This document shows, one piece after another, positions 55,293 to 64,000 of a stretch of DNA of 64,000 nucleotides. The first letter of the stretch is position 1; every line of letters starts with the position of its first letter. The stretch comes from an uncultured Pelagibacteraceae bacterium (lineage in GTDB: Bacteria; Pseudomonadota; Alphaproteobacteria; Pelagibacterales; Pelagibacteraceae). Location of the stretch: assembly GCA_902622545.1 (NCBI GenBank), contig CACNQD010000002.1:247063-311062 (forward strand). The letters run 5' to 3'. Both the position numbers and the translations under genes were made by a program. The notes beneath the pieces are model-generated. The model saw nothing but the letters and a program-made list of their open reading frames with translations, made no database searches and was not told where the DNA came from.

Positions 55293-56224
55293 TAATTAAT
55301 TTTTTTTGCTTTTTTTATATCAAGTTTTATTTGCTTTTTTAAATTATTTATATTTTTAAATTTTTTTTCACCTCTAATAAATTTTACAAACTCAACTCTA
55401 ATTCTTTTACCATAAATTTTTTTATTAAAATTAAATATATTTACCTCTAGAAGTATTTTTTTTTGATTAAAAGTTGGTCTAATCCCCAAGTTAGCAATTC
55501 CCATATAAATCTTGTTATCCGATAGTAAATTAACCTTAACGGCATAGACACCTAATTTTGATATTACATAATTTTGCATTTCAATATTGCATGTGGGAAA
55601 TCCAATTGTTTTTCCTAACTGTCTTCCTTTTTTAACAACTCCTTCAACAGTCCATAATCTATCTAAGTATTTATTAGCGGTATTTAAATTTCCATCTTGT
55701 AACAACTTTCTTATTAATGACGATGAAACCACTTTATTTTTTATTTTAAATGGCGAAGGTTTTATAACTTTATAATTATATGTTTTTTGATACCTTTGTA
55801 ATAATTTTACATCTCCTTCCCTTTTATTACCAAATTTAAAATTGTTGCTCACATATATATATTTCATTCCAATTTTTTTGATTAAGATATTCTTGATAAA
55901 ATCATTACACTTTATTTTTGAAAATTTTTTATTAAATTTTTGGTTAATAACAAAATCCACATTAAAATCCTTAAGTATTCTAATTTTTTCATCAAGATTA
56001 GAAATTCTATAATTTATTAAGCCTTTAGAAAAAAACATTTTTGGAATTGGATCAAAAGTAAAAACACCAATTTTTAATTTTGATTTAGATTTTAATTTTT
56101 TTGCCCTTTCAAAAAGTTTTCGATGTCCCAAATGTAATCCATCGAAACTTCCAATTAAAATAATTGAACCTTTGTCATTATTTTTGATATTAAAATTTTT
56201 ATATAAATTTATTTTTTTTACCAT
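55292..56224 (-). CDS. ribF: Bifunctional riboflavin kinase / FAD synthetase
   Basis: Turns riboflavin into FMN and FAD. The adenylyltransferase half has GSFDGLHLGHRKLF (residues about 26-39), and the kinase half has QLGKTIGFPTCNI and NLGIRPTFNQ. At 310 aa the length is normal. The sequence is very Lys/Asn/Phe-rich. It overlaps both ileS (1 bp) and the HAD gene upstream (7 bp). FMN/FAD would serve the many flavoproteins in this window (crtI, crtY, the flavin monooxygenase). Confidence 0.95.
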   Translation of the reverse strand: MVKKINLYKNFNIKNNDKGSIILIGSFDGLHLGHRKLFERAKKLKSKSKLKIGVFTFDPIPKMFFSKGLINYRISNLDEKIRILKDFNVDFVINQKFNKKFSKIKCNDFIKNILIKKIGMKYIYVSNNFKFGNKREGDVKLLQRYQKTYNYKVIKPSPFKIKNKVVSSSLIRKLLQDGNLNTANKYLDRLWTVEGVVKKGRQLGKTIGFPTCNIEMQNYVISKLGVYAVKVNLLSDNKIYMGIANLGIRPTFNQKKILLEVNIFNFNKKIYGKRIRVEFVKFIRGEKKFKNINNLKKQIKLDIKKAKKIN

Positions 56225-57027
56225 ACTAAATTTTTTTGTGTGTAATCGATATCTACATCATATTTCTTTTTTAAGTCATTAATATTGTTTTCATTTTTGT
56301 GGATACCATTCATGATAAATAGTGATTTAAAATTTTGGACATTAGCACCCTTAATATCTGTGTTTAAATTATCTCCAATGCAAAGAATATTTTTGTTTTT
56401 AATGTCTGCTGATTGGGTGTAAATTAGTGGATAAGGTTTACCAAAATATTCCACGTCTCCGCCAAGATCTTCAAAAATTTTAGCTACAGATCCAGCACAA
56501 AATTCTCTATTGCTTCCTCTGTCAACAACTAGATCTGGATTAGTGCAAACCATTTTTTTATCTATTTTATTTTTAAGTAGATTTTTATAGTAGTCTAAAT
56601 TTTCTGAAAAATTATCATATAATCCTGTACAAATAATAAAATCAGATTCATCTAAGTCATTTACTTTAAATTCTTCAAAAGACTTAAATAGATCAAAGTC
56701 ACGTGGAGGACCAACATGAAAGAACTTCAAAGCTTTATATTTAGACTTCAAATATTTCAAAGCTACTTCACCAGAAGAAGATACCTTTTTACATTTACTT
56801 TGATCTAATCCAAGATTCTTAAGAAAGTTTATAACAGTATTATTTGGTCTTGGAGCATTTGTTAGCAAGATATATTCTTTTTTGGACTGCTCAAGTTTAT
56901 CAAGTACATTGATAGAATCTTTATATAATTTAATTCCATTATGCAGGACGCCCCAAATATCAATAAACAATAAGTCAATATCATTTATTATAGATTTAAG
57001 ACCTGTTTTATCTAAATTTACGGTCAT
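56218..57027 (-). CDS. HAD-IIA family phosphatase (TIGR01459-like)
   Basis: HAD superfamily class IIA phosphatase of the NagD-like group found in Alphaproteobacteria. Motif 1 is LFIDIWGVLHNGIKLY (residues about 21-36), with the variation D-x-W-G in place of the usual D-x-D-G. Motif 2 is the LLTNAPRPN, the lysine lies in GKPYPLIY and motif 4 is CIGDNLNTDIKGA. The Trp replaces the second Asp but this is the form in this subgroup. Substrate unknown (sugar phosphates or glycerol phosphate are typical). It is the first gene of the six-gene operon down to pgi. Confidence 0.82.
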   Translation of the reverse strand: MTVNLDKTGLKSIINDIDLLFIDIWGVLHNGIKLYKDSINVLDKLEQSKKEYILLTNAPRPNNTVINFLKNLGLDQSKCKKVSSSGEVALKYLKSKYKALKFFHVGPPRDFDLFKSFEEFKVNDLDESDFIICTGLYDNFSENLDYYKNLLKNKIDKKMVCTNPDLVVDRGSNREFCAGSVAKIFEDLGGDVEYFGKPYPLIYTQSADIKNKNILCIGDNLNTDIKGANVQNFKSLFIMNGIHKNENNINDLKKKYDVDIDYTQKNLVW

Positions 57028-57094
57028 TAGTGAGATATAGCTTAAAAATTTATGAATTTCTTTGGTTTTTTTACCATATATTTTTTTTCAGCAT

Positions 57095-57123
57095 CTTGAA
57101 AAATTACAGCTTTAAGACTATAT
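57095..57123 (+). promoter_or_regulatory. Heat-shock (sigma-32 type) promoter of groESL
   Basis: CTTGAAA at 57095-57101 and CTATAT at 57118-57123 are separated by 16 bp. This resembles the alphaproteobacterial RpoH consensus (CTTGAA, then a C/T-TAT-like -10 box). It lies 26 bp before the groES ATG. No CIRCE (HrcA) inverted repeat is visible. Confidence 0.65.
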
Positions 57124-57136
57124 GACCTCAATATTT

Positions 57137-57143
57137 AAAGGAG
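57137..57143 (+). promoter_or_regulatory. Shine-Dalgarno site of groES
   Basis: AAAGGAG lies 6 nt before the ATG at 57150. A second site, TAAGGAG at 57451-57457, precedes groEL. Both are strong for this AT-rich genome and fit highly expressed chaperone genes. Confidence 0.75.
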
Positions 57144-57149
57144 TAATTT

Positions 57150-57443
57150 ATGAAATTTAAACCTTTGCATGATAGAGTTCTTATCGAAGTCCTTAATAGC
57201 AGTGAAAAAACTGCTGGAGGAATAATTATACCTGACTCTGCTCAAGAAAAACCTCAAGAGGGAAAAGTAGTTGCTGTTGGTGGTGGTTCTAAAACTGAAG
57301 ATGGCAAAATCATACCAATGGATGTAAAAGTCGGAGACAAGGTTTTATTTGGTAAGTGGTCAGGAACTGAAGTGAAAATAGATGGAAAAGAATACAGCAT
57401 AATGAAAGAATCGGACATTATGGGTATTTCAACATCTAAATAA
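57150..57443 (+). CDS. groES: Co-chaperonin GroES
   Basis: Lid of the GroEL folding chamber. The 97-aa protein begins [16 protein letters not shown], contains the mobile loop [18 protein letters not shown] and the typical VVAVGGGSK and [11 protein letters not shown] segments. It has its own Shine-Dalgarno sequence and a probable heat-shock promoter. groEL follows after 23 bp. Confidence 0.98.
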   Translation: MKFKPLHDRVLIEVLNSSEKTAGGIIIPDSAQEKPQEGKVVAVGGGSKTEDGKIIPMDVKVGDKVLFGKWSGTEVKIDGKEYSIMKESDIMGISTSK

Positions 57444-57460
57444 TATTTATTAAGGAGTAA

Positions 57461-59128
<1,668 letters not shown>

Positions 59129-59153
59129 TTTCATTTTCTAATCCGAGAATTTC

Positions 59154-59192
59154 AAAAACGTCAGAGAAATTTAACCCTCTGACGTTTTTTTT
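59154..59192 (+). terminator. Bidirectional rho-independent terminator after groEL
   Basis: A perfect 12-bp stem pairs AAAACGTCAGAG (59155-59166) with CTCTGACGTTTT (59177-59188) around a 10-nt loop. It is followed by more T residues on the plus strand; on the minus strand the hairpin is followed by TTTTTG, so it also serves the convergent methyltransferase gene. It is the only strong hairpin terminator I recognise in the window. Confidence 0.9.
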
Positions 59193-60085
59193 TAAATTTT
59201 GATTGCGACCACCTTAAGTTGATCACCTTTAATCAAGTCTAAAAAATTTAAATAAAATTCAAATAAACGATTAGTTATATTCTTAAATTTAAATTTAAAG
59301 ATATCCTTCAAAATTAAAAAAGGTAATTTAATTAAGTTTCTAAATAATCTTCTTACCTCTACAAAAGAAAAATCTTTTATCACAACTGTTCTAAAACCTG
59401 CTTTTTTAAGCATTATATCAGTAGATTTTCCTGAGAAAAAATGTAGGTGAGCTAAAGGCACAACCATTTGCCATCTTTCTTTAAGAATTTTAGACTTAAA
59501 CGACTCAGAGTGAGGGAAAGTTAAAAAAATTTGGCCGTTTTTTTTCATCTTTTTATTTATTTTTTTTAGAATTTCAATTGGATTTTCTACATGCTCTAAA
59601 ACATCAAAAGCTGCAACAATGTCATTATCATTTTTAATTTCATTGAAAGTTTTTTTTATACCTTTGATTTTAACAAAAGATCTTGGCTCCAAACCTTGGC
59701 AACTCCAGCCTTTTGATAAAAATGTTTTATAAAGTCTACATAAGCCTGGACCAATCTCAAAAAATCTACCGTTGTTAATATTCACATATTTAAAAATCCA
59801 ATGATCATTTTGAACAGGAACATTTTTAAAACCATTATTGATAAATTTTTTTTTTTGATCTACTTCATGATTTGTTCCCCCAAAAACTAAAGGTGAATCT
59901 GTTTTGTAAAGATTTATAAGTACAGCTTGACTCGGGAACTTTGATATAAATCTATGAAGACAACTCTCACATTTCATTAAATCAAATTTATTATCAATTT
60001 CTTTTAAGTGATTTTTTATCTTTCCTATTTTTCTAATTTTATCAGATCTACAAATTGGACATTTATTAATTTTTCTTAATTTCAT
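59192..60085 (-). CDS. Zinc-ribbon SAM-dependent methyltransferase
   Basis: Class I methyltransferase (Methyltransf_23/11 type) preceded by an N-terminal zinc ribbon, CPICRSDKIRKIG ... KCESCLHRF. The SAM-binding region is in RFFEIGPGLCRLYKTFL, followed by DIVAAFDVLEHVENPIEIL, typical for this group, then FPHSESFKSKIL. The combination resembles methyltransferases that modify sugars, lipids or cell-surface molecules, but the substrate cannot be inferred. Length is 297 aa. It lies alone between the groEL terminator and a 123-bp spacer. Confidence 0.75.
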   Translation of the reverse strand: MKLRKINKCPICRSDKIRKIGKIKNHLKEIDNKFDLMKCESCLHRFISKFPSQAVLINLYKTDSPLVFGGTNHEVDQKKKFINNGFKNVPVQNDHWIFKYVNINNGRFFEIGPGLCRLYKTFLSKGWSCQGLEPRSFVKIKGIKKTFNEIKNDNDIVAAFDVLEHVENPIEILKKINKKMKKNGQIFLTFPHSESFKSKILKERWQMVVPLAHLHFFSGKSTDIMLKKAGFRTVVIKDFSFVEVRRLFRNLIKLPFLILKDIFKFKFKNITNRLFEFYLNFLDLIKGDQLKVVAIKI

Positions 60086-60208
60086 ATATACTAATTTTTT
60101 AAAATTAATCCTGTCATGGGGGTCTAAAAGTTGTTCTTACAAATTTATGTAGTCTTTTTCTGATTAACCACATGCTGCAACTTTATTAAATAGCTAGGTT
60201 GTATTCAA

Positions 60209-60586
60209 TTATTTTCTTTTTTTTGATAATCCAAGTTTATCGCTGTGTCTTAGTCTTAATACAACTATTGCAATAGCTATAAAAACAATTGCTAAAGACT
60301 CGTACAATAGTTGTGAAGCGTCCATCTCTTTTCCCTGTAGAATTATAAATCTTGATAAAGCTGTTATTGCAATTAATAGGGGTAAAGTAATACTAATCGA
60401 TTGCTCGTCCCAAAAAACACGTACCATTGCTAAAACCTCTAGATATAAAAACATAAGTAATAAGTCTGCTAAAGTAACAGTTTGATTGATAAACATGTTT
60501 CGTATTTCTAATAAGACCGCAAGAACTGTACATATAAGTATAACTGCAAGTAAAATTAGCTGAATATTTTTAACTAAATCTTTCAC
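60209..60586 (-). CDS. PsiE-family membrane protein
   Basis: 125-aa membrane protein with four helices (about 8-27, 38-60, 66-84 and 94-112). The conserved pattern LLEIRNMFINQTVTLADLLLMFLYLEVLAMV and the later ALSRFIILQGKEM match the phosphate-starvation-inducible PsiE family (only parts quoted). Its role is not known. It is the third gene of a small-membrane-protein group on the minus strand. No Pho box is evident in the 36-bp gap before it. Confidence 0.8.
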   Translation of the reverse strand: MKDLVKNIQLILLAVILICTVLAVLLEIRNMFINQTVTLADLLLMFLYLEVLAMVRVFWDEQSISITLPLLIAITALSRFIILQGKEMDASQLLYESLAIVFIAIAIVVLRLRHSDKLGLSKKRK

Positions 60587-60622
60587 ATTTATAACTTAGT
60601 TGATTCTCTAAAAAATAAGAAG

Positions 60623-61081
60623 CTATTTATTCTTGTCCTTTTGAGTGAACGGTAACCATTTCTCAAAAGCTGATTTATCAGGTCCATCATACTTTATTTC
60701 GTATGAGTTTGTTCTAGTTAAAACTTCGATACCCTTGGAAAATATGAATATAAACATTAGAATAAATATTAAAGACATGATTTTAAATGGATTAAAATTT
60801 TTAGTCTTAAAAACACTAACCGATTGTGCTTCAGCGTTATGAAATTGTTTAAAAGTATAATAAACAGCAAAAATTATACCAGCATGAGCTAAAAAAACTC
60901 CAGCCCATCCAAAAATAAAAGTTGTGTATGAAAATATATATAAGCTAAATACTACCGACCAAATAAAACTTAAAACTAACAAAATTTGTAATCTAACTGT
61001 TTTTGGTAGTGCTCTTAAATCATTTTTACTATCATCAAATAGTATGTTTGCAGAATCAATCATGAATTTTTTAAGGGACAT
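60623..61081 (-). CDS. Hypothetical membrane protein
   Basis: 152-aa protein not recognised. It has an N-terminal amphipathic stretch, three hydrophobic segments (about 32-52, 56-76 and 98-116) and a hydrophilic C-terminal tail ending in KWLPFTQKDKNK. It lies between the YczE-like and PsiE-like genes with gaps of 30 and 36 bp, so it is probably cotranscribed with them. No catalytic motif is visible. Confidence 0.7.
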   Translation of the reverse strand: MSLKKFMIDSANILFDDSKNDLRALPKTVRLQILLVLSFIWSVVFSLYIFSYTTFIFGWAGVFLAHAGIIFAVYYTFKQFHNAEAQSVSVFKTKNFNPFKIMSLIFILMFIFIFSKGIEVLTRTNSYEIKYDGPDKSAFEKWLPFTQKDKNK

Positions 61082-61111
61082 ACTACTATTTAAATATTTT
61101 AAACAAAAAAA

Positions 61112-61759
61112 TCAATTAAAGAATTTTCCTACTAAATATAATCCTAAAGCTACAGCGGGACCTATGCCAAAAGCAAAAAGTAATGTGCCAATTCCTACAG
61201 TGCCTCCTAAATACCATCCTATTGATACAACTGAAATTTCTAAAAACGCTCTTACTGATGCTATTGGAAAATTTGTTTTTCTTTGTAAGCCTGTCATAAG
61301 ACCGTCTCTTGGTCCAGGTCCTAAGTTAGCAATTAAATAAAAACCAGTGCCCAATCCTACTAATAAAACTGATGCAACAGCTAATAAAAGTTTGTTAAAA
61401 TATATTTCTGGAGTAGGAACAAAAATTATACAAACATCAATCATAGTAGCTATTATTAAAATATTAAATAATGTTCCAAGACCTGGTTTTTGTTTAAGAA
61501 AAATCCATAAAGATAAAACAGATACACTCACCATGAAAGTGACTATACCTACAGATATATCTGTATTAAGAGATATTCCTTGAGCTAATACACTCCACGG
61601 AGATGCACCTGTAAATGAAACTATTAGTAAACCCTCACCTGCACCAAATAACGTTAATCCAAAAACTAAGAAAAAAATAGTTACTAGTTTTGGTCTTAAA
61701 TTAAATGGGTTTTTAGAACTCCATGGTTTTTTAGGAATTTTTTTTATAGTTAAAAACAT
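61112..61759 (-). CDS. YczE/COG2364-family membrane protein
   Basis: 215-aa membrane protein with five or six helices. The stretch GAGEGLLIVSFTGASPWSV with the following QGISLNTDISVGIVTF resembles the YczE family (DUF6198), and the NLGPGPRDGLMTGL loop is its strongest mark. Members are of unknown role; one Bacillus protein affects antibiotic production. It is the first of three small membrane-protein genes on this strand and is 33 bp from the divergent DUF6134-like gene. Confidence 0.78.
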   Translation of the reverse strand: MFLTIKKIPKKPWSSKNPFNLRPKLVTIFFLVFGLTLFGAGEGLLIVSFTGASPWSVLAQGISLNTDISVGIVTFMVSVSVLSLWIFLKQKPGLGTLFNILIIATMIDVCIIFVPTPEIYFNKLLLAVASVLLVGLGTGFYLIANLGPGPRDGLMTGLQRKTNFPIASVRAFLEISVVSIGWYLGGTVGIGTLLFAFGIGPAVALGLYLVGKFFN

Positions 61760-61792
61760 AATTAATTATTAGAATACAATTTTAATCTCAAA

Positions 61793-62494
61793 ATGAAAAT
61801 AATTACTAAAACATTTCTTCTTACCATAATAATAATATTTTTCCCCCTCAAATCTTTTGCGCATGTAGAACATTATGAAAAAGTTGAGAAATTTTTGATG
61901 GAAATTTTTAAAGATGGAAAAAAGATTGGTTTTAATAATTATACTTTTAAAAGGAATAAAAAAAATTTAGAAATAGATAATAAGACAGAATTTAATGTTT
62001 CTATATTAGGATTGAACGCTTTTTCAATTAAAGGAGTTAGCAAAGAAGTTTATAAAAACAACAAACTTGTTAGTTTTAAATCAGATACAATACAAAATAA
62101 AAAAAAAAAATTTGTTGATTTATATTTAGATGAAAGTAAAGAAAGTTATTTTATCAATGGATCTTCTTATACCGGTAAGGTTGATTTAGATATAATAATT
62201 GGTAGTTGGTGGAATCATAAAATAATCCAAAGTGAAAAAAACATAAGTCCGATTTCCGGAAGTATAAACAAGCAAACTATAAATTTTATAAAAAAGGAAA
62301 GATTAAACTTGTATGGTAAAGTTTTCGACACCAGGCATTTTGTAATTTTATCAAAAAGACTCAATAAAGAAGGCAGTGAAGAACGCAGATATGATGTGTG
62401 GTTAGATATAAATACTAATCATATTTTAAAAATGACATATTCAAAGTATGGTTTGTGGGAGTATAAATTAAAACAAGTTATTTATTCAAAATAA
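61793..62494 (+). CDS. Exported DUF6134-like protein
   Basis: 233-aa protein with a Sec-type signal peptide (hydrophobic residues about 5-20, ending FAHVEHY, probable cleavage near 23). The mature part is rich in beta-strand-like alternation and has the repeating pattern FNNYTFKRNKKN...NKTEFNVSILGLNAF seen in DUF6134 proteins. It is likely periplasmic or outer-membrane associated. Function unknown. It ends 4 bp before the end of the convergent lysine-rich gene. Confidence 0.65.
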   Translation: MKIITKTFLLTIIIIFFPLKSFAHVEHYEKVEKFLMEIFKDGKKIGFNNYTFKRNKKNLEIDNKTEFNVSILGLNAFSIKGVSKEVYKNNKLVSFKSDTIQNKKKKFVDLYLDESKESYFINGSSYTGKVDLDIIIGSWWNHKIIQSEKNISPISGSINKQTINFIKKERLNLYGKVFDTRHFVILSKRLNKEGSEERRYDVWLDINTNHILKMTYSKYGLWEYKLKQVIYSK

Positions 62495-62498
62495 TTAT

Positions 62499-63638
62499 TT
62501 AGTTTGTCTTGCTTCTCTCTCTAGAAATCAATTGAGTTAATGAGTCTACCATTAAGTCTGATGCGGTAAATATGTCTGTCGACTTAAATTCGTGAGAGTG
62601 ATTTTTCTCTGGATTGCTTTTATCCTCAATAACTATATCACCACTTAGGGAATTATCTTTAATGTATATTAAGATTAACCATTCCTCATCTTTCGAGTCA
62701 TCTTTTTTAATAAAAATTTCACCTGTTTCAAACCTTCTATCTATGCATCTAAAAATAGACATTTCTCTTGTTAGATGTCTTTTATTTAATTGAAAAACTA
62801 AACTGCTAGCGCTCCTGTAAAAACTTTCTAAAGAATTTTCAATTTTTTGTCTGGAAACTATGTAATCATGCTCTTTCTTTAAAAGTGCGTCTCTATCATC
62901 TTTATCAGAAGTTTTTATACCTAACGCTTCTACCCTCTCTCTAATTTTCTGGTCTCTAATTAGTCTATATTTTTCTTTAAGTTTATCGATCCTGTCTTGC
63001 AAACCAGCATAATCTTCTCTTTGTTCTTTAAGTGAAATTTTTTCTAGTTTCTCTAATTCTTTTATTTCTCTAACTCTAAATTTCTCAATCTGTTTTTGTA
63101 ACTTTATTTCCTCTAAAAATTTTCTTTGTCTTTCCGATTGTTCTTGTCTAAGAATTGCTTGTTCTTTTCTAAGGAAATTTTTTAAATCTTTAGACCTTTG
63201 CTTTTCAAGCAAAATTTCCTCTTTTAATTGCTTTTGTTTAAGCTTTAATTGTAAATCTACATTTTCTAGTTCCTTTTGTTTTTCTTGTTGTTTGATTTTT
63301 TGCTCTCTCTCATATGCTTCTATTTTTAATCTCTGCTTTTCTTCTTTTAACAATGATTTGTATTGATCGATTTTATTATCAATAAAATCAAAGAAACTTT
63401 TTATTTTTTCTTCTAGATTAATCTTGAAATTATTTTTTATGTTTATTTTGATATTTTCTTGAAACCTCAATAAATTTACGAGAAAGTGGTTTTTTTTTGT
63501 AATTTTTTTACTTACATTTTTTTTTCTACTTGGGGCTTTTCTTTTCCTTTTTTTCCTTAATACTTTTCTTTTGACGGTGTTCTTTTTTAATTTTTTCTTT
63601 TTTATTTTCTTAACTTTTTTTTTCTTTTTTTTTTTCAT
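62499..63638 (-). CDS. Lysine-rich coiled-coil protein of unknown function
   Basis: 379-aa protein in three parts. Residues 1-50 contain 32 Lys/Arg and no acidic residue, starting with a run of seven lysines. Residues about 90-260 are a long charged coiled coil, rich in Glu/Lys/Gln/Arg. The last 110 residues look globular, with the segment SIFRCIDRRFETGEIFI and a strand-rich EEWLILIYIKDNSL. No known family is recognised. The basic tail suggests DNA or RNA binding. The coding strand has long A-runs near its start, prone to slippage. A promoter should lie in the 139-bp spacer upstream. Confidence 0.8.
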   Translation of the reverse strand: MKKKKKKKVKKIKKKKLKKNTVKRKVLRKKRKRKAPSRKKNVSKKITKKNHFLVNLLRFQENIKINIKNNFKINLEEKIKSFFDFIDNKIDQYKSLLKEEKQRLKIEAYEREQKIKQQEKQKELENVDLQLKLKQKQLKEEILLEKQRSKDLKNFLRKEQAILRQEQSERQRKFLEEIKLQKQIEKFRVREIKELEKLEKISLKEQREDYAGLQDRIDKLKEKYRLIRDQKIRERVEALGIKTSDKDDRDALLKKEHDYIVSRQKIENSLESFYRSASSLVFQLNKRHLTREMSIFRCIDRRFETGEIFIKKDDSKDEEWLILIYIKDNSLSGDIVIEDKSNPEKNHSHEFKSTDIFTASDLMVDSLTQLISRERSKTN

Positions 63639-63777
63639 TAGTTAGATATGTTGATTTATCAGCAAATAACAAATAAATATAGTAACTTGTAATTAAAAAT
63701 TTTTTTATTCTGTTAATTATATTTGAAATATGAGCTTATAATTAATCGATTATATACTTTCACAACCTGAATGATAC

Positions 63778-64000
63778 TTAGGCCGCAACATTTTTTTTCT
63801 CTGGAAAATCTAATGCTCTGAGCTTGTTAAATAGTATCTTTTCGTCCTTAGGATCTAACAATGACAAAGTGGGTAAAATATTAGCGTAATCGCTATCTTT
63901 TTCCTTCAAAAAGGAATGTAAACCAGAAATCAAATTAAATTTATCAAACGTTTTTCTAACCTCACACAATTTATTGTTTGCAGTCTGTGTAACATTATTA
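63778..64000 (-). CDS. C-terminal end of a DapA/NAL-family protein (partial)
   Basis: The frame is open from the stop at 63778 to the window edge without any stop, so this is the end of a larger gene entering from beyond 64000. The 74 visible residues end in FPEKKNVAA. The pattern KLCEVRKTFDKFNLISGLHSF followed by NILPTLSLLDPKDEKILFNKL resembles the C-terminal helices of dihydrodipicolinate-synthase or N-acetylneuraminate-lyase family aldolases. The call is tentative because the catalytic part is outside. A TTG at 63969 is not needed as a start. Confidence 0.45.
   Translation of the reverse strand, partial: NNVTQTANNKLCEVRKTFDKFNLISGLHSFLKEKDSDYANILPTLSLLDPKDEKILFNKLRALDFPEKKNVAA

Noticed and set aside
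55276..56300. Possible riboswitch (FMN) near ribF
   Set aside because: ribF overlaps its neighbours on both sides, leaving no leader where an aptamer could lie.
63639..63777. TATAAT-like boxes upstream of the lysine-rich gene
   Set aside because: Several -10-like matches exist by chance in such AT-rich sequence and none has a good -35 at proper spacing, so no promoter is called.

Overview
The window is a very AT-rich, almost gap-free bacterial sequence. About 70 protein genes and one tRNA gene are packed with spacers of 0-60 bp or small overlaps, and no stretch longer than about 140 bp lacks a gene. I see no phage, transposon, integron, plasmid or CRISPR material. The gene content points to an alphaproteobacterium of the SAR11 / Pelagibacterales type (inference). 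Supporting clues are the petABC complex, the ctaCDB-coxF-ctaGE-surf1 oxidase operon, a CcrM-type GANTC methylase next to rnhB, mutY, dciA and smc, a split F0 cluster with b and b', DUF2093, extreme streamlining and a retinal-synthesis operon (crtI-crtB-crtY-blh).

Layout. 1-5968 (+): lgt, midA-like, pgeF, prs, rplY, pth, ychF. 5945-8507 (-): the cytochrome bc1 operon. 8576-10356 (+): trmL, hemF, greA. 10353-14251 (-): a TPR protein, ispE, tRNA-Gln and cca. 14263-16695 (+): a uracil-DNA glycosylase, rnhB and ccrM. 16683-18808 (-): mutY and a flavin monooxygenase. 18809-31231 (+): a 12.4 kb co-directional run of dciA, dsbA-like, smc, F0 ATP synthase genes, carotenoid/retinal genes, ispH, thrB and rnhA. 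31226-39349 (-): rsmE, the cytochrome c oxidase operon, surf1, thrC and a peroxiredoxin. 39370-42468 (+): a five-gene redox cassette (haloacid dehalogenase, CDGSH, DoxX, pirin, quinone reductase). 42918-48551 (+): ubiA and the lipid A/Kdo genes msbA, waaA, lpxK, lpxL. 48768-50593 (+): purD, rsmD. 50590-57027 (-): a HAD phosphatase, ribF, ileS, lspA, a lipoprotein and pgi. 57150-59128 (+): groES-groEL with a heat-shock-type promoter and a strong terminator. 59192-64000: less familiar genes, including small membrane proteins, a DUF6134-like exported protein, a very lysine-rich coiled-coil protein and the end of a DapA-like gene.

The genes join into a coherent energy economy. Complexes III and IV, part of the F0 sector and retinal synthesis (the cofactor of proteorhodopsin, whose gene is not in this window) all act on the proton-motive force. 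IspE and IspH supply the isoprenoid precursors, and hemF and ctaB supply heme. The most interesting items are an SMC protein with no visible hinge, a family-4-like uracil-DNA glycosylase without its iron-sulfur cysteines, GANTC sites inside the apparent ccrM promoter, a tRNA-Gln gene 4 nt upstream of the CCA-enzyme gene, the redox cassette and the lysine-rich protein. All calls are from reading the sequence; no database search was run.
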